From positions 310,001 through 374,000 of the forward strand of contig CAWEDK010000009.1 of the NCBI GenBank assembly GCA_963807865.1: 64,000 nt of DNA, in the 5' to 3' direction. Every line of letters starts with the position of its first letter. Position 1 is the first letter of the stretch. Below the pieces are notes generated by a model. It was not told the origin of the DNA. It searched no databases and saw only the letters and a list, made by a program, of their open reading frames with translations. This document shows, piece after piece, positions 34,996 through 43,190 of this stretch. The stretch comes from VAZQ01 sp963807865 (GTDB taxonomy: Bacteria > Pseudomonadota > Alphaproteobacteria > Rhizobiales > Xanthobacteraceae). Made by a program: the position numbers and the translations under genes.

Positions 34996-36249
34996 ATGAA
35001 GCGCAGCACGGATCGTATCCTGACCACCCATGTCGGCAGCCTGATCCGGCCGGAGCCGTTGCGCGTCTTCCTGGCCGCCAAGGAGGCGGGAGAGGCATTC
35101 GATCAGGCCGCCTACGCCAGGTGTCTCAAGGAGTGCGTCGCCGACGTGGTGCGCCGGCAGGCCGAGATCGGCCTCGACGTGGTCAGCGACGGTGAGTTCG
35201 GCAAGGCGATCAGCTGGTCGCAGTACGCGCTGTTCCGGCTCGGTGGCTTCGAGCGGCGGCCGTTCAAGCCCGGCGCCGTCAACCCGTTCACGCGCGGTCA
35301 GGACCGCATGCGCTTCGCGGAGTTCTATGCCGATCTCGATTCACGCGACAAGGTCGAGACCGTGATGGATTCGTTCGCTGTCGGCCCGATCAGCTATACG
35401 GGGCAGGCGGAGCTGCAGCTCGACATCGACAACTTCAAGGCGGCGCTCAGCCGGGTGAAGGTCTCGGAAGGCTTTCTTCCGGTCGCCGCGCCGGCGAGCG
35501 TCATCCCAGATCGCAAGAACGAATACTACAAGTCCGACGACGATCTGCAGCAGGCGATCGGCGACGCCATGCGCACCGAATACAAAATGATCATCGATGC
35601 CGGGCTGCTCGTGCAGCTCGACGACGCGCGCGCCGCCGTCGCCTATGACCGCATGGTGCCGCCCAAGACCTTCAAGGAGTATCGCACCTGGCTCGCCAAG
35701 CAGGTCGAGACCATCAACTACGCCATCAAGGGCCTGCCGCGGGACAAGATCCGCTATCACGTCTGCTGGGGAAGCTGGCCGGGCCCGCATGCGTCGGACG
35801 TGGCGTTCGGCGACATCGCCGATCTCGTGCTCAAGGTGCGCGCCGGCGCCTATTCGATCGAAGCCGCCAATCCCCGCCACGAGCACGAATGGACGGTGTG
35901 GGAAAAGCGCAAGCTGCCGGCCGATACCGTGCTCGTTCCGGGCGTCATCAGCCACGCCACCAACATCGTCGAGCACCCCGAACTGGTGTCGCAGCGGATC
36001 GTACGCCTCGCGCGTCTGGTCGGCCGCGAGAACGTCATCGCCTCGACCGACTGCGGCTTCGCGCAGGTGACGTATTTCGCGCGCGTGCATCCGCAGATCA
36101 TGTGGGCGAAGCTCGAAGCGCTCGTGCAGGGCGCGGCGCGCGCCAGCAAGCTGCTCTGGCCGCGCGCCGCCAAGCGGCCCGCCGCCAAATCCAAGGCTGC
36201 AAAACGCCCGGCGGTGAAGAACGCAGCCAAACGGCGGGCGGCGCGGTAG
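34996..36249 (+). CDS. cobalamin-independent methionine-synthase-like protein with basic tail
   Basis: 417 residues with the MetE C-terminal barrel: TTHVGSLIRPEPL, EIGLDVVSDGEFGK, the zinc ligands in RYHVCWGSW (His-X-Cys) and STDCGFAQ (Cys), and SIEAANPRHEHEW. Stand-alone proteins of this kind move methyl or alkyl groups to thiols; the acceptor here is unknown. The last about 30 residues are a Lys/Ala/Pro/Arg tail (KRPAAKSKAAKRPAVKNAAK) like histone H1, unusual for this enzyme. The start at 34996 follows the AGGAAGG ribosome site. Confidence 0.82.
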   Translation: MKRSTDRILTTHVGSLIRPEPLRVFLAAKEAGEAFDQAAYARCLKECVADVVRRQAEIGLDVVSDGEFGKAISWSQYALFRLGGFERRPFKPGAVNPFTRGQDRMRFAEFYADLDSRDKVETVMDSFAVGPISYTGQAELQLDIDNFKAALSRVKVSEGFLPVAAPASVIPDRKNEYYKSDDDLQQAIGDAMRTEYKMIIDAGLLVQLDDARAAVAYDRMVPPKTFKEYRTWLAKQVETINYAIKGLPRDKIRYHVCWGSWPGPHASDVAFGDIADLVLKVRAGAYSIEAANPRHEHEWTVWEKRKLPADTVLVPGVISHATNIVEHPELVSQRIVRLARLVGRENVIASTDCGFAQVTYFARVHPQIMWAKLEALVQGAARASKLLWPRAAKRPAAKSKAAKRPAVKNAAKRRAAR

Positions 36250-36253
36250 TCGG

Positions 36254-37058
36254 TCAGCGCGACGATAGCTTGTCGTTGACGAATTCCAGCGCCACCTCGT
36301 TGGCGCCGTGGGCACTGAGATCGAGGTGCCCGGCACCCGGAAAGCGCACGAATTTCTTCGGCGAGCGGACCAGTTCGAACAGCCGCTCGCCGAGCGAAAT
36401 CGGCACAACGCGGTCGAGTTCGCCGTGCATCACCAGCACCGGCGCCGTCACCTTGCCGATGCGCTCGTCAGAGTGAAACTGGTCCTTCATCAGCAGCCGC
36501 ACCGGCACGTACCAATACCGCGTGGCGGCGATGTCGGCGGTCGAGGTGAACGGCGACTGCAGGACGAGGCGGCTGACCGGCTTGTCGGCGGCGAGCGCAA
36601 CCGCGACTCCGGTTCCGAGCGATTCGCCCCAGAGGACGATGCGCTCTGCCGGATAGCGGGCGGCCGTAAAGTCATAGGCGGTGTTCGCATCGATGATCAG
36701 GCCGTCCTCGGTCGGACGGCCGGATGAGCCGCCGTAGCCGCGATAGCTCAACGCCACCAGCCCGCTGCCGTCGGCGGTCAGGGCGTGGAAGCGTTCGAGG
36801 CGATGACGCAATGCGCCGCCGTTGCCGTGAAAGTAGAGGTGGACGGGCTTCCCATCCTTCGGCGGCACATGCCAGACGATGACCCGCTCGCCGTCCGGCG
36901 GTGGCGAGCGTCACCTCCTCGGCGCGCGGCAAGCCGGCGGCGGCCGGCGACGTGCGGACGTTCTCCGGGAAGTATTGCAGCGAGCGCTGCGTCACGTAGA
37001 GCAGCGCGACCACGCCGCAGTAGCTGACCAGCGCGAAGATCAGTAGCCATTTCCACAT
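36254..37058 (-). CDS. membrane-anchored alpha/beta hydrolase, one frameshift
   Basis: Starts at 37058 with a single N-terminal membrane helix (WKWLLIFALVSYCGVVALLY), then RSLQYFPENVRTSPA. After a shift near 36897 (one G too many in GCCGGACGG) come the oxyanion block HLYFHGNGG, nucleophile elbow WGESLGTGVA, acid VMHGELDRVVP and histidine GAGHLDL. The full catalytic triad is present. About 267 residues when repaired, like ABHD13/FrsA-type hydrolases. The substrate is probably an ester or peptide at the membrane surface. It is convergent with the MetE-like gene. Confidence 0.82.
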
Positions 37059-37099
37059 GCCCGATGTGCTACCACGCGCGCCGTGACGGAGGATAGGTC

Positions 37100-37582
37100 T
37101 TGCGGATTTGCGCAGCCGATGGCAGTCGCCACGACGCGATCTGGCGGGTGATCGAGCCGGCGATTCGCGCCGGCGAGACTTATCCGCTGCCGCGAGATTT
37201 GACGCGCGACGACGCGCTCGCATACTGGTGCGCCCCGCAGCACGAGGTGTTCGTTGCGGAGGAGGGCGGGGCGGTCACCGGCAGCTACTACCTGCGCGCC
37301 AACAATCGCGGCGGCGGCGCTCACGTGGCGAACTGCGGCTACATCGTCGCGCCCGACGCGATGGGGCGGGGCGTGGCGCGTGCCATGTGCGTGCATTCGC
37401 TCGATCGCGCCCGCGAACGCGGCTTCCGGGCGATGCAGTACAATTTCGTGATCAGCAGCAACGAGCGCGCCGTCCGGCTGTGGCAAAGCTGCGGCTTCGA
37501 GATCGTCGGCCGTTTGCCGGGCGCATTCGAGCATCCGCGGCTCGGCTTGGTCGATGCCTTCGTGATGTACCGGATGCTGTAG
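37100..37582 (+). CDS. GNAT-family N-acetyltransferase
   Basis: 160 residues starting at a TTG (37100) with GGAGGAT 8 bases upstream; no ATG fits as well. GNAT blocks are GSYYLRANNRGGGAHVANCG, YIVAPDAMGRGVARAMCVHS (acetyl-CoA loop) and FNFVISSNERAVRLWQSCGF-like YNFVISSN...LWQSCGF. It resembles phosphinothricin-type acetyltransferases. It is divergent from the alpha/beta hydrolase and convergent with the pntB fragment. Confidence 0.85.
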   Translation: MRICAADGSRHDAIWRVIEPAIRAGETYPLPRDLTRDDALAYWCAPQHEVFVAEEGGAVTGSYYLRANNRGGGAHVANCGYIVAPDAMGRGVARAMCVHSLDRARERGFRAMQYNFVISSNERAVRLWQSCGFEIVGRLPGAFEHPRLGLVDAFVMYRML

Positions 37583-37587
37583 CCCCG

Positions 37588-37955
37588 GCTCACATCGCCT
37601 TGACGATGCTCTCCGTCATCTTCTTGGCGTCGCCGAGCAGCATCAAGGTGTTGTCGCGATAGAACAGCGGATTGTCGATTCCGGCGTAGCCCGAGGCAAG
37701 CGAGCGCTTGACGAACATCACGGTGCTGGCCTTCCACACCTGCAGCCCCGGCATGCCGTAGATCGGCGACTTAGTGATAGTCCTCGGAAAAACGCGCTGC
37801 GGATTGATGACGTCGTTGGCGCCGATCGCCTTGAAGGCGATATCCGCCTGCGCGAATTCCGAGTTGATGTCTTCCAGTTCGAACACTTCGTCGTACGGCA
37901 CATTGGCCTCGGCGAGCAGCACGTTCATTCGCATGGATTGGGTCCCGCGAGGCAC
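37588..37955 (-). pseudogene. pntB: pntB 3'-end fragment (duplicated copy)
   Basis: Covers the last about 110 codons of pntB: MNVLLAEANVPYDEVFELED through GDAKKMTESIVKAM. It is about nine-tenths identical by eye to 41011-41337 and lies in the same orientation 3.4 kb downstream. The nucleotide-binding segment is damaged (AFKAIGANDVINPQRVF instead of AFVIGANDVTNPA). Similarity begins just beyond the stop and stops at about 37931, exactly where foreign, lower-GC sequence begins. It has no start of its own and is not expected to be functional. Confidence 0.85.
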
Positions 37956-38012
37956 TTTTAAGTTGTATCAATCTTCGCTTTGAACTAAGAGGAGTGAAGG
38001 CGAAGTTCAACG

Positions 38013-38423
38013 TTGAGCAATACTTTGCAAAATTCTCCCAAGACCCTAGAGCATAAGACTTACCTTGCCCCAATTTTCGCCGAGCTAGGCGGAATATATG
38101 AGTTTGAAGATGAGATTAGCTCGGGAAAAAGCGGAATTGCTTATCGAATTAGGTCTATCTCTAACGGAACTTTATATTGCCTCAAGACTGTCAAACCTTC
38201 GATAACGAGCGAGAAAGAACGCGCCCGTGTCAAAGAGACGCTTGGTAAAGAATACAAGATTCTTAAGCCGCTTTTTCATCGGTGTCTTCCAACCATCTAC
38301 GAAGCGAACGTTGACGGCGACCTCCCGTACTACGTATGTACGTTTCACCCTGGGCAGACATGGAATGACTTCAGGAAACAAGAAAAGAAGCTTCGCACAG
38401 AAGAAGCATATTTTATTAGATGA
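38013..38423 (+). pseudogene. protein kinase N-lobe, truncated by an IS
   Basis: 136 residues from a TTG start (38013). The N-lobe of a Ser/Thr-kinase fold can be seen: glycine loop EDEISSGKSGIAYRI near residue 32, the VAIK-type lysine in LYCLKTVKP, a helix-C glutamate in GKEYKILKPLFH, then PYYVCTFHPGQTW as hinge. It stops at the border of IS3-family sequence at 38420, so the catalytic loop and C-lobe are gone. Codon use is AT-richer than the neighbours, a sign of transfer. The original role is unknown; kinases of this sort occur in signalling and defence operons. Confidence 0.6.
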
Positions 38424-39406
38424 AGCCCGAGCAGCTCGAGATCGCGCAGCTGGAGCGCGAGGTCACGAAGCTCAAAGCCGAACGAGACATTCTAAAAAAA
38501 GCCGCGGCCTACTTCGCGAAGGAATTGACGTGAAGTTCGGTTTCATCGTGAAGCACCGGGGGATCTGGCCGGCGAACTGGATGTGCGAGGCGCTCGGTGT
38601 CTCGCGGGGTGGTTTCTATGCCTGGCGGACACGGCCGCGCAGTCAACGCAGCCGACAGCGATGAAGAGCTCGGCGCCAAGGTTCGCGGGAGCTTCCTTGG
38701 CAGTGATCGAACCTACGGCGCCAGGCGGGTGTGGAAGGACCTTGCAGCCGAAGGTGTGTTCGAGCGGATTGCACCGGATCGAGCGGTTGATGCGGCTACA
38801 GGCCCTCAAAGCGCGGCCCCGACGGCGTCGCCTGCCACCCGATCTGGGCAATCGGCAGACCGGCTGCCATCGCTCCGAATGTCCTCGACCGCGGCTTCGA
38901 AGCGCCTGCACCCAACCGCAAATGGATCGCGGACTTCACCTATATCTGGACCGCGGAAGGCTGGCTCTACGTAGCAGCCGTCATCGATCTGTTCTCGCGG
39001 CGCGTGGTCGGCTGGTCGATGAGCGCAGGGGATGACGGCACAGCTCGTCACCGACGCTCTGGTGATGGCGATCTGGCGGCGCGGCAAACCCGATGCGCTG
39101 CTGCATCACTCCGACCGTGGCAGCCAATACATCAGCGAACAGTTCCAGCGATTGATGGCCGACAACGGTGTCGTCTGTTCGATGAGCCGCTCGGGCAACG
39201 TCTGGGACAATGCGGCGATGGAGAGCTTCTTCTCGTCGCTCAAAACCGAACGGACGGCGCGCAAAATGTATCGAACAAGAAACGAAGCCAAAGCTGATGT
39301 GTTCGACTACATTGAAGCGCTTCTATAATCCCAAGCGCTCGACACTCTACGATCGGTTATATGAGCCCGATGGAGTTCGAACGGCAGGCGGGATTAGCTT
39401 AGGTGG
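38420..39406 (+). mobile_element. IS3-family element, truncated at its left end
   Basis: Carries the tail of orfA (38420-38533, ERDILKKAAAYFAKELT) and an orfB. The N-terminal helix-turn-helix of orfA and the left inverted repeat are missing, so only a remnant is present. It abuts the kinase fragment on the left and the second element at 39407 on the right. Decayed; not expected to move on its own. Confidence 0.75.
38530..39402 (+). pseudogene. IS3-family transposase orfB, several frameshifts
   Basis: Begins VKFGFIVKHRGIWPANWMCE, then ADSDEELGAKVRGSFLGSDR and TYGARRVWKDLAAEG. The DDE integrase core has WIADFTYIWTAEGWLYVAAV (first D), HHSDRGSQYISEQF (second D) and NVWDNAAMESFFSSLKTERT (E). It ends FYNPKR...YMSPMEFERQAGLA with a stop at 39400-39402. 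At least four frame changes (around 38640, 38760, 38870, 39030 and 39325) break it. All three catalytic residues remain readable. Confidence 0.75.
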
Positions 39407-40290
39407 TGACCTGCTCCCCAATTTGCCCTCGTTCATAAGGAGAGTTGTTCCAGTTTTGCCCCTGTTGAGGGCGTGTTGCGAACTCGATTGGTGTGAGCCC
39501 GTTGAGGCTCGTGTGCGGTCGGTTGGTGTTGTAGTCGATCCTCCATGCTTCGATGATCTGGCGCGCCTCATTCAGATTGGCGAACAGGTGCTCGTTGAGG
39601 CACTCGTCGCGCAGCCTGCCGTTGAAGCTCTCCACAAGGCCATTCTGCATCGGTTTGCCCGGGGCGATGTAGTGCCATTCGACGTCGCGCTCCTGCTGCC
39701 AGGCGAGGATGCTGTTCGAGGTGAACTCGGTGCCGTTGTCGCTGACGATCATGCGCGGGCAACCTCTCGTCTCGATGATGCGGTCGAGTTCGCGCACGAC
39801 CCGTCGAGCGGTGAGTGAGGTATCGATCACAAGGCTGAGACACTCCCGGGTGAAGTCATCGATCACGGTGAGGATGCGGAAGCGCCGGCCGCTCACCAGC
39901 GTATCCATGACGAAGTCGAGCGACCAGCGCAGGTTCCGATCCTGCGGGATCGCCATCGGCGCCCGCGTGCCCAGCGCTCGCTTGCGGCCCCCGCGTTTTC
40001 GCACGGTGAGCCGCTCTTCCTTGTAGAGCCGGTAGAGCTTCTTTGGGCTGAGCTTGATGCCCTGGCGCTCCAGCATCAGGCCGAGGCGTCGATAGCCGAA
40101 CCGCCGGCGTTGTGACGCCAGCTCGCGCAGCCTGGCCCGCAACCCTTCATCGCCAGTCCTCTTCGAGGCATAGCGATAGGTCTTCGGGTGCAGACCGACG
40201 AGCCCACAGGCTCGCCGCTGCGAGTAGCCCTTCTCCTCGACCGCCCAGGTCACAGCACGCTTGCGCAAGCTGGGCGTCAGAAGTTTTTTC
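39399..40290 (-). CDS. IS3-family transposase orfB (IS407-like)
   Basis: The catalytic product begins after the slippery A6 at 40284-40289 in frame -1 to orfA (LLTPSLRKRAVTWAVEEKGY). HTH-type SQRRACGLVGLHPKTYRY, then the DDE core: WSLDFVMDTLVSGRRFR (D), MIVSDNGTEFTSNSIL (D) and NGLVESFNGRLRDECLNEH (E). The stop at 39399 lies 6 bases outside the inverted repeat, so the last residues are encoded by the neighbouring remnant. Uninterrupted, unlike the adjoining element. Confidence 0.88.
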
Positions 40291-40607
40291 CGAGCATCTC
40301 CTTCAGCGTCGATGCATCCAGCATCGATTCCGCCAACAGCTTCTTCAGCCGACGGTTCTCGTCTTCCAGCGACTTGAGCCGGCGAGTATCGGAGACCTCC
40401 ATCCCGCCATACCGGGACCGCCACTTGTAGAACGTCGCGTCGCTGATGCCGTGCTTGCGGCACACATCGCTGGCCGACAGCCCAGCGGCGTGCTCCTTCA
40501 GGATCTTGATGATCTGCTCTTCGGTGAATCTGCTCTTCCGCATGTGTCCGTCTCCCGATGGGAACGGACTCTACCCAAAGGCGGGGGTATTTAAGGGGAG
40601 CAGGTCA
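39407..40607 (-). mobile_element. IS3-family element, IS407-like group, complete
   Basis: Bounded by perfect 13-bp inverted repeats TGACCTGCTCCCC (39407-39419) and GGGGAGCAGGTCA (40595-40607), TG...CA ended, 1201 bp in all. It contains intact orfA and orfB on the minus strand with a slippery A6 between them. The flanks (GTGG on the left, TCTG on the right) do not match as a target duplication, which suggests a deletion or recombination after insertion. It is probably still able to transpose. Confidence 0.88.
40277..40543 (-). CDS. IS3-family transposase orfA (IS407-like)
   Basis: 88 residues: MRKSRFTEEQIIKILKEHAA, HTH AGLSASDVCRKHGISDATFY with KWRSRYGG, then a leucine zipper RLKSLEDENRRLKKLLAESM. 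It binds the terminal repeats. The frame ends just after the A6 slip site, where a -1 shift would give the OrfAB transposase. Intact. Confidence 0.9.
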   Translation of the reverse strand: MRKSRFTEEQIIKILKEHAAGLSASDVCRKHGISDATFYKWRSRYGGMEVSDTRRLKSLEDENRRLKKLLAESMLDASTLKEMLGKNF

Positions 40608-40984
40608 TCTGGGCCGCCAATAATCTGGGACAAAGTCAGCAAACTCCGTGGATGTTTCAATGAGGCGTTTCAACAAAAAGGAATAAAGAATATCGGTCTT
40701 CTCGACGTGCTCGTCGACATCGCCTGGGGAAAAGGTTCAAATCGTATGGTGAGGGTAGTCGATTCAGATCGTCGCTTCTCACCAAAAGCGTTGATATTAC
40801 CCTTGTGTCTCATCTTGCGCCATCGTTCTTTACAAACCCGACTGCGTTCTCGGCTCCGATTCGCGTGTTTGTTCCAAGGCAGCTTTACCACCTTATCGAG
40901 GATGAACGGGGCAGCTTCGTTCAATCCGTTATAGAGATGTTTTTTTCCCGCGGCGACTACGACGACGAGGAACGACTGAAATAG
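40608..40984 (+). pseudogene. 3' fragment of an unrecognised accessory gene
   Basis: Open directly from the IS border (PPIIWDKVSKLRGCFNEAFQ, GIKNIGLLDVLVDIAWGKGS, MVRVVDSDRRF), then a one-base shift near 40785, and on to KSVDITLVSHLAPSFFTNPT, APIRVFVPRQLYHLIEDERG and FFSRGDYDDEERLK with a stop at 40982-40984. The base composition is lower in GC than the core genes. It has no start and no family that I recognise. It lies in the same orientation as the truncated kinase, so both may come from one transferred operon broken by the two IS elements. Confidence 0.5.
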
Positions 40985-41010
40985 GTAGCTACAGGGGGTG
41001 GCGACCGAAA

Positions 41011-42405
41011 CTACATCGCCTTGACGATGCTCTCCGTCATCTTTTTGGCGTCGCCGAGCAGCATCATGGTGTTGTCGCGGTAGAACAGCGGATTGTCGAT
41101 GCCGGCGTAGCCCGAGGCGAGCGAGCGTTTGACGAACATCACGGTGCCGGCCTTCCACACCTGCAGCACCGGCATGCCGTAAATCGGCGACTTCGGATCG
41201 TCCTCGGCCGCCGGGTTGGTGACGTCGTTGGCGCCGATGACAAAGGCGATATCGGCCTGCGCGAATTCCGAGTTGATGTCTTCCAGTTCGAACACTTCGT
41301 CGTAGGGCACATTGGCCTCGGCGAGCAGCACGTTCATGTGCCCGGGCATGCGGCCGGCGACCGGATGGATGGCGTATTTCACCTCGACGCCTTCCTTCTT
41401 GAGACGGTCGGCCAGTTCCCGCAGGGCATGTTGGGCTTGCGCCACCGCCATGCCGTAGCCCGGCACGATGATGACCTTGGACGCGTTCTTCATGATGTAG
41501 GCGGCGTCCTCGGCCGAGCCGATCTTCACCGGCCGCTGCTCGGCGCCGGCCGCCGGGCCCGCCACCTCGCCGCCGAAGCCGCCGAGGATCACCGAGAAGA
41601 AGTTGCGGTTCATGCCCTTGCACATGATGTAGGACAGGATCGCGCCCGACGAGCCGACCAGCGCGCCGGTGATGATCAGTGCGGAATTGCCCAGCGTGAA
41701 GCCGATGCCGGCGGCCGCCCAGCCCGAATAGGAGTTGAGCATCGAGATCACCACCGGCATGTCGGCGCCGCCGATCGGGATGATGATCAGCGCGCCGAGC
41801 GCGAAGGCGATCAGCGCGACCAGCCAGAAATCGAGCTGGCTCTGCGACACCACCAGGCCGTAGATGAAGAAGATCAGCGCCAGCGCCAGCACGATGTTGA
41901 TGATGTGGCGGCCGGGCAGCATGATCGGCGCGCCGCTCATGCGGCCGGAAAGCTTCATGAACGCGATCACCGAGCCGGTGAACGTGATGGCGCCAATGGC
42001 GACGCCGAGCGCCATTTCGACCAGGCTCGACTTGTGGATATGGCCGCGGGTGCCGATGTCAAACGCCGCCGGCGCATAGAACGCGCCCGCCGCCACCAGC
42101 ACGGCCGCCATGCCGACCAGCGAATGGAAGGCAGCGACCAGTTCGGGCATCGAGGTCATCGGCACCCGCTTGGCGATCACCGCGCCGATGCTGCCGCCGA
42201 TCGCCAGCCCCAGGATCACCAGCCCCCAGGCAATCGCGCTCGCCGGCGGATGCGCGGCGAGCGTGGTGCCGATCGCGATCGCCATGCCGATCATGCCGAA
42301 CAGGTTGCCCTGCCGGCTGGTTTCCGGGTTTGACAGCCCGCGCAGCGCCAGGATGAACAGCACGCCGGCGACAAGATAGAGCAGGGCGGCGACGTCGGCG
42401 GTCAT
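41011..42405 (-). CDS. pntB: NAD(P) transhydrogenase subunit beta
   Basis: 464 residues, complete. About nine membrane helices (VAALLYLVAGVLFILALRGL through GALVGSSGAILSYIMCKGMN), then the NADP-binding dIII domain with IIVPGYGMAVAQAQHAL, HPVAGRMPGHMNVLLAEA, FVIGANDVTNP and SPIYGMPVLQVW. It couples proton entry to NADPH formation with PntAA and PntAB. Its last about 327 bp are duplicated at 37588-37931, so its present 3' end could be native or supplied by the inserted segment. Confidence 0.95.
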   Translation of the reverse strand: MTADVAALLYLVAGVLFILALRGLSNPETSRQGNLFGMIGMAIAIGTTLAAHPPASAIAWGLVILGLAIGGSIGAVIAKRVPMTSMPELVAAFHSLVGMAAVLVAAGAFYAPAAFDIGTRGHIHKSSLVEMALGVAIGAITFTGSVIAFMKLSGRMSGAPIMLPGRHIINIVLALALIFFIYGLVVSQSQLDFWLVALIAFALGALIIIPIGGADMPVVISMLNSYSGWAAAGIGFTLGNSALIITGALVGSSGAILSYIMCKGMNRNFFSVILGGFGGEVAGPAAGAEQRPVKIGSAEDAAYIMKNASKVIIVPGYGMAVAQAQHALRELADRLKKEGVEVKYAIHPVAGRMPGHMNVLLAEANVPYDEVFELEDINSEFAQADIAFVIGANDVTNPAAEDDPKSPIYGMPVLQVWKAGTVMFVKRSLASGYAGIDNPLFYRDNTMMLLGDAKKMTESIVKAM

Positions 42406-42540
42406 GATGCGTGCTCGCTCTCGTGTTCCGCGGCGCAGCGCATCACTGCGCGCCGCGAAGCTTGTGCAGGATGCGCCGGTCCTGTGCGCGCCGTGCGCCG
42501 CAACCGCGTCCGGGAAATAGATGGAGAGACATGGCCGCGC

Positions 42541-42959
42541 TCACTTCTTTTTCTTCTGGTACATGGCGAGCATGCGTTGCGTCACCAGGAAGCCGCCGAA
42601 GATGTTGATCGACGCGAAGATCAGCGCGATGAAGCCGAGCGCGCGCGCCCAGATCGGCCCGGCATCGTTGCCGACCAGCGCGACCCCGACCGCGAGCAAG
42701 CGCGCCGACCACGATCACCGAGGAAATCGCGTTGGTCACCGACATCAGCGGCGTGTGGAGCGCGGGCGTCACCGACCACACCACGTAGTAGCCGACGAAG
42801 ATCGCCAGCACGAAGATCGAAAAGCGGAATACGAACGGGTCGGCCGCGCCGCCGCATGGTGGCGCCCATCGCGGCCGCGACGATGTCGAGCGGAGCGTTG
42901 CTGGCGGCGTGGGCTTGGGCGATGAAAGCCGTCGCGATGTTTTCAAACACTGTCAGCAC
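42541..42959 (-). CDS. pntAB: NAD(P) transhydrogenase alpha-2 subunit, two frameshifts
   Basis: Starts MLTVFENIATAFIAQAHAAS (42959). After a shift near 42853 (an extra C in ATGCGGCGG) the membrane part reads FRFSIFVLAIFVGYYVVWSV and TPLMSVTNAISSVIVVGAL. After a shift near 42700 (extra T in CGCTTGCTC) it ends with IFGGFLVTQRMLAMYQKKKK. About 139 residues and three to four helices when repaired, normal for the split alpha-2 subunit of alphaproteobacteria. It sits between pntAA and pntB. Confidence 0.87.
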
Positions 42960-43009
42960 GGCTCTTTCTCCTCGCGCCGGGAACTCAGATCACCTTAGTA
43001 CGACCGCTC

Positions 43010-43170
43010 GTGCTACGGCGTCCCCTCTCCCCGCTTGCGGGGGAGGGACAGGGAGGGGGCATGCACGAAGAGTCTTCCCCCCTCTCCACCTCTCCCCCGC
43101 ATAGCCGTCGAAGACGGGCGTGAACGCCCTTTCGCCGGGGGAGAGAGCACACCGCGACTGCCACACCAGC
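43010..43170. repeat. interspersed repeat between pntAA and pntAB
   Basis: Contains CCCCTCTCCCCGCTTGCGGG...GGAGGGACAGGGAGGGGGC and, 60 bases on, CCCCCTCTCCACCTCTCCCC...CGCCGGGGGAGAGAG, which can fold back on each other. This purine/pyrimidine-biased repeat type is common between genes in Bradyrhizobium relatives. It splits the pntAA-pntAB operon by 231 bp. Confidence 0.6.
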
Positions 43171-43190
43171 AGCGCGCAAAACACTCATCT

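Noticed and set aside
37588..37955. Possible second functional pntB domain
   Set aside because: It lacks the membrane part and a start, and the NADP-binding segment is altered, so it is a fragment.
38530..39402. Programmed frameshifting explaining the IS3 orfB breaks
   Set aside because: Programmed shifts occur once at the orfA/orfB border; here several breaks lie inside the catalytic domain.
38420..40607. Possible composite transposon made of the two IS elements
   Set aside because: The elements belong to different groups, lie directly side by side with no cargo between them, and the first lacks its left end.
37588..41337. Prophage or integrative conjugative element
   Set aside because: No integrase, excisionase, replication, conjugation or phage structural gene is present in the insert.
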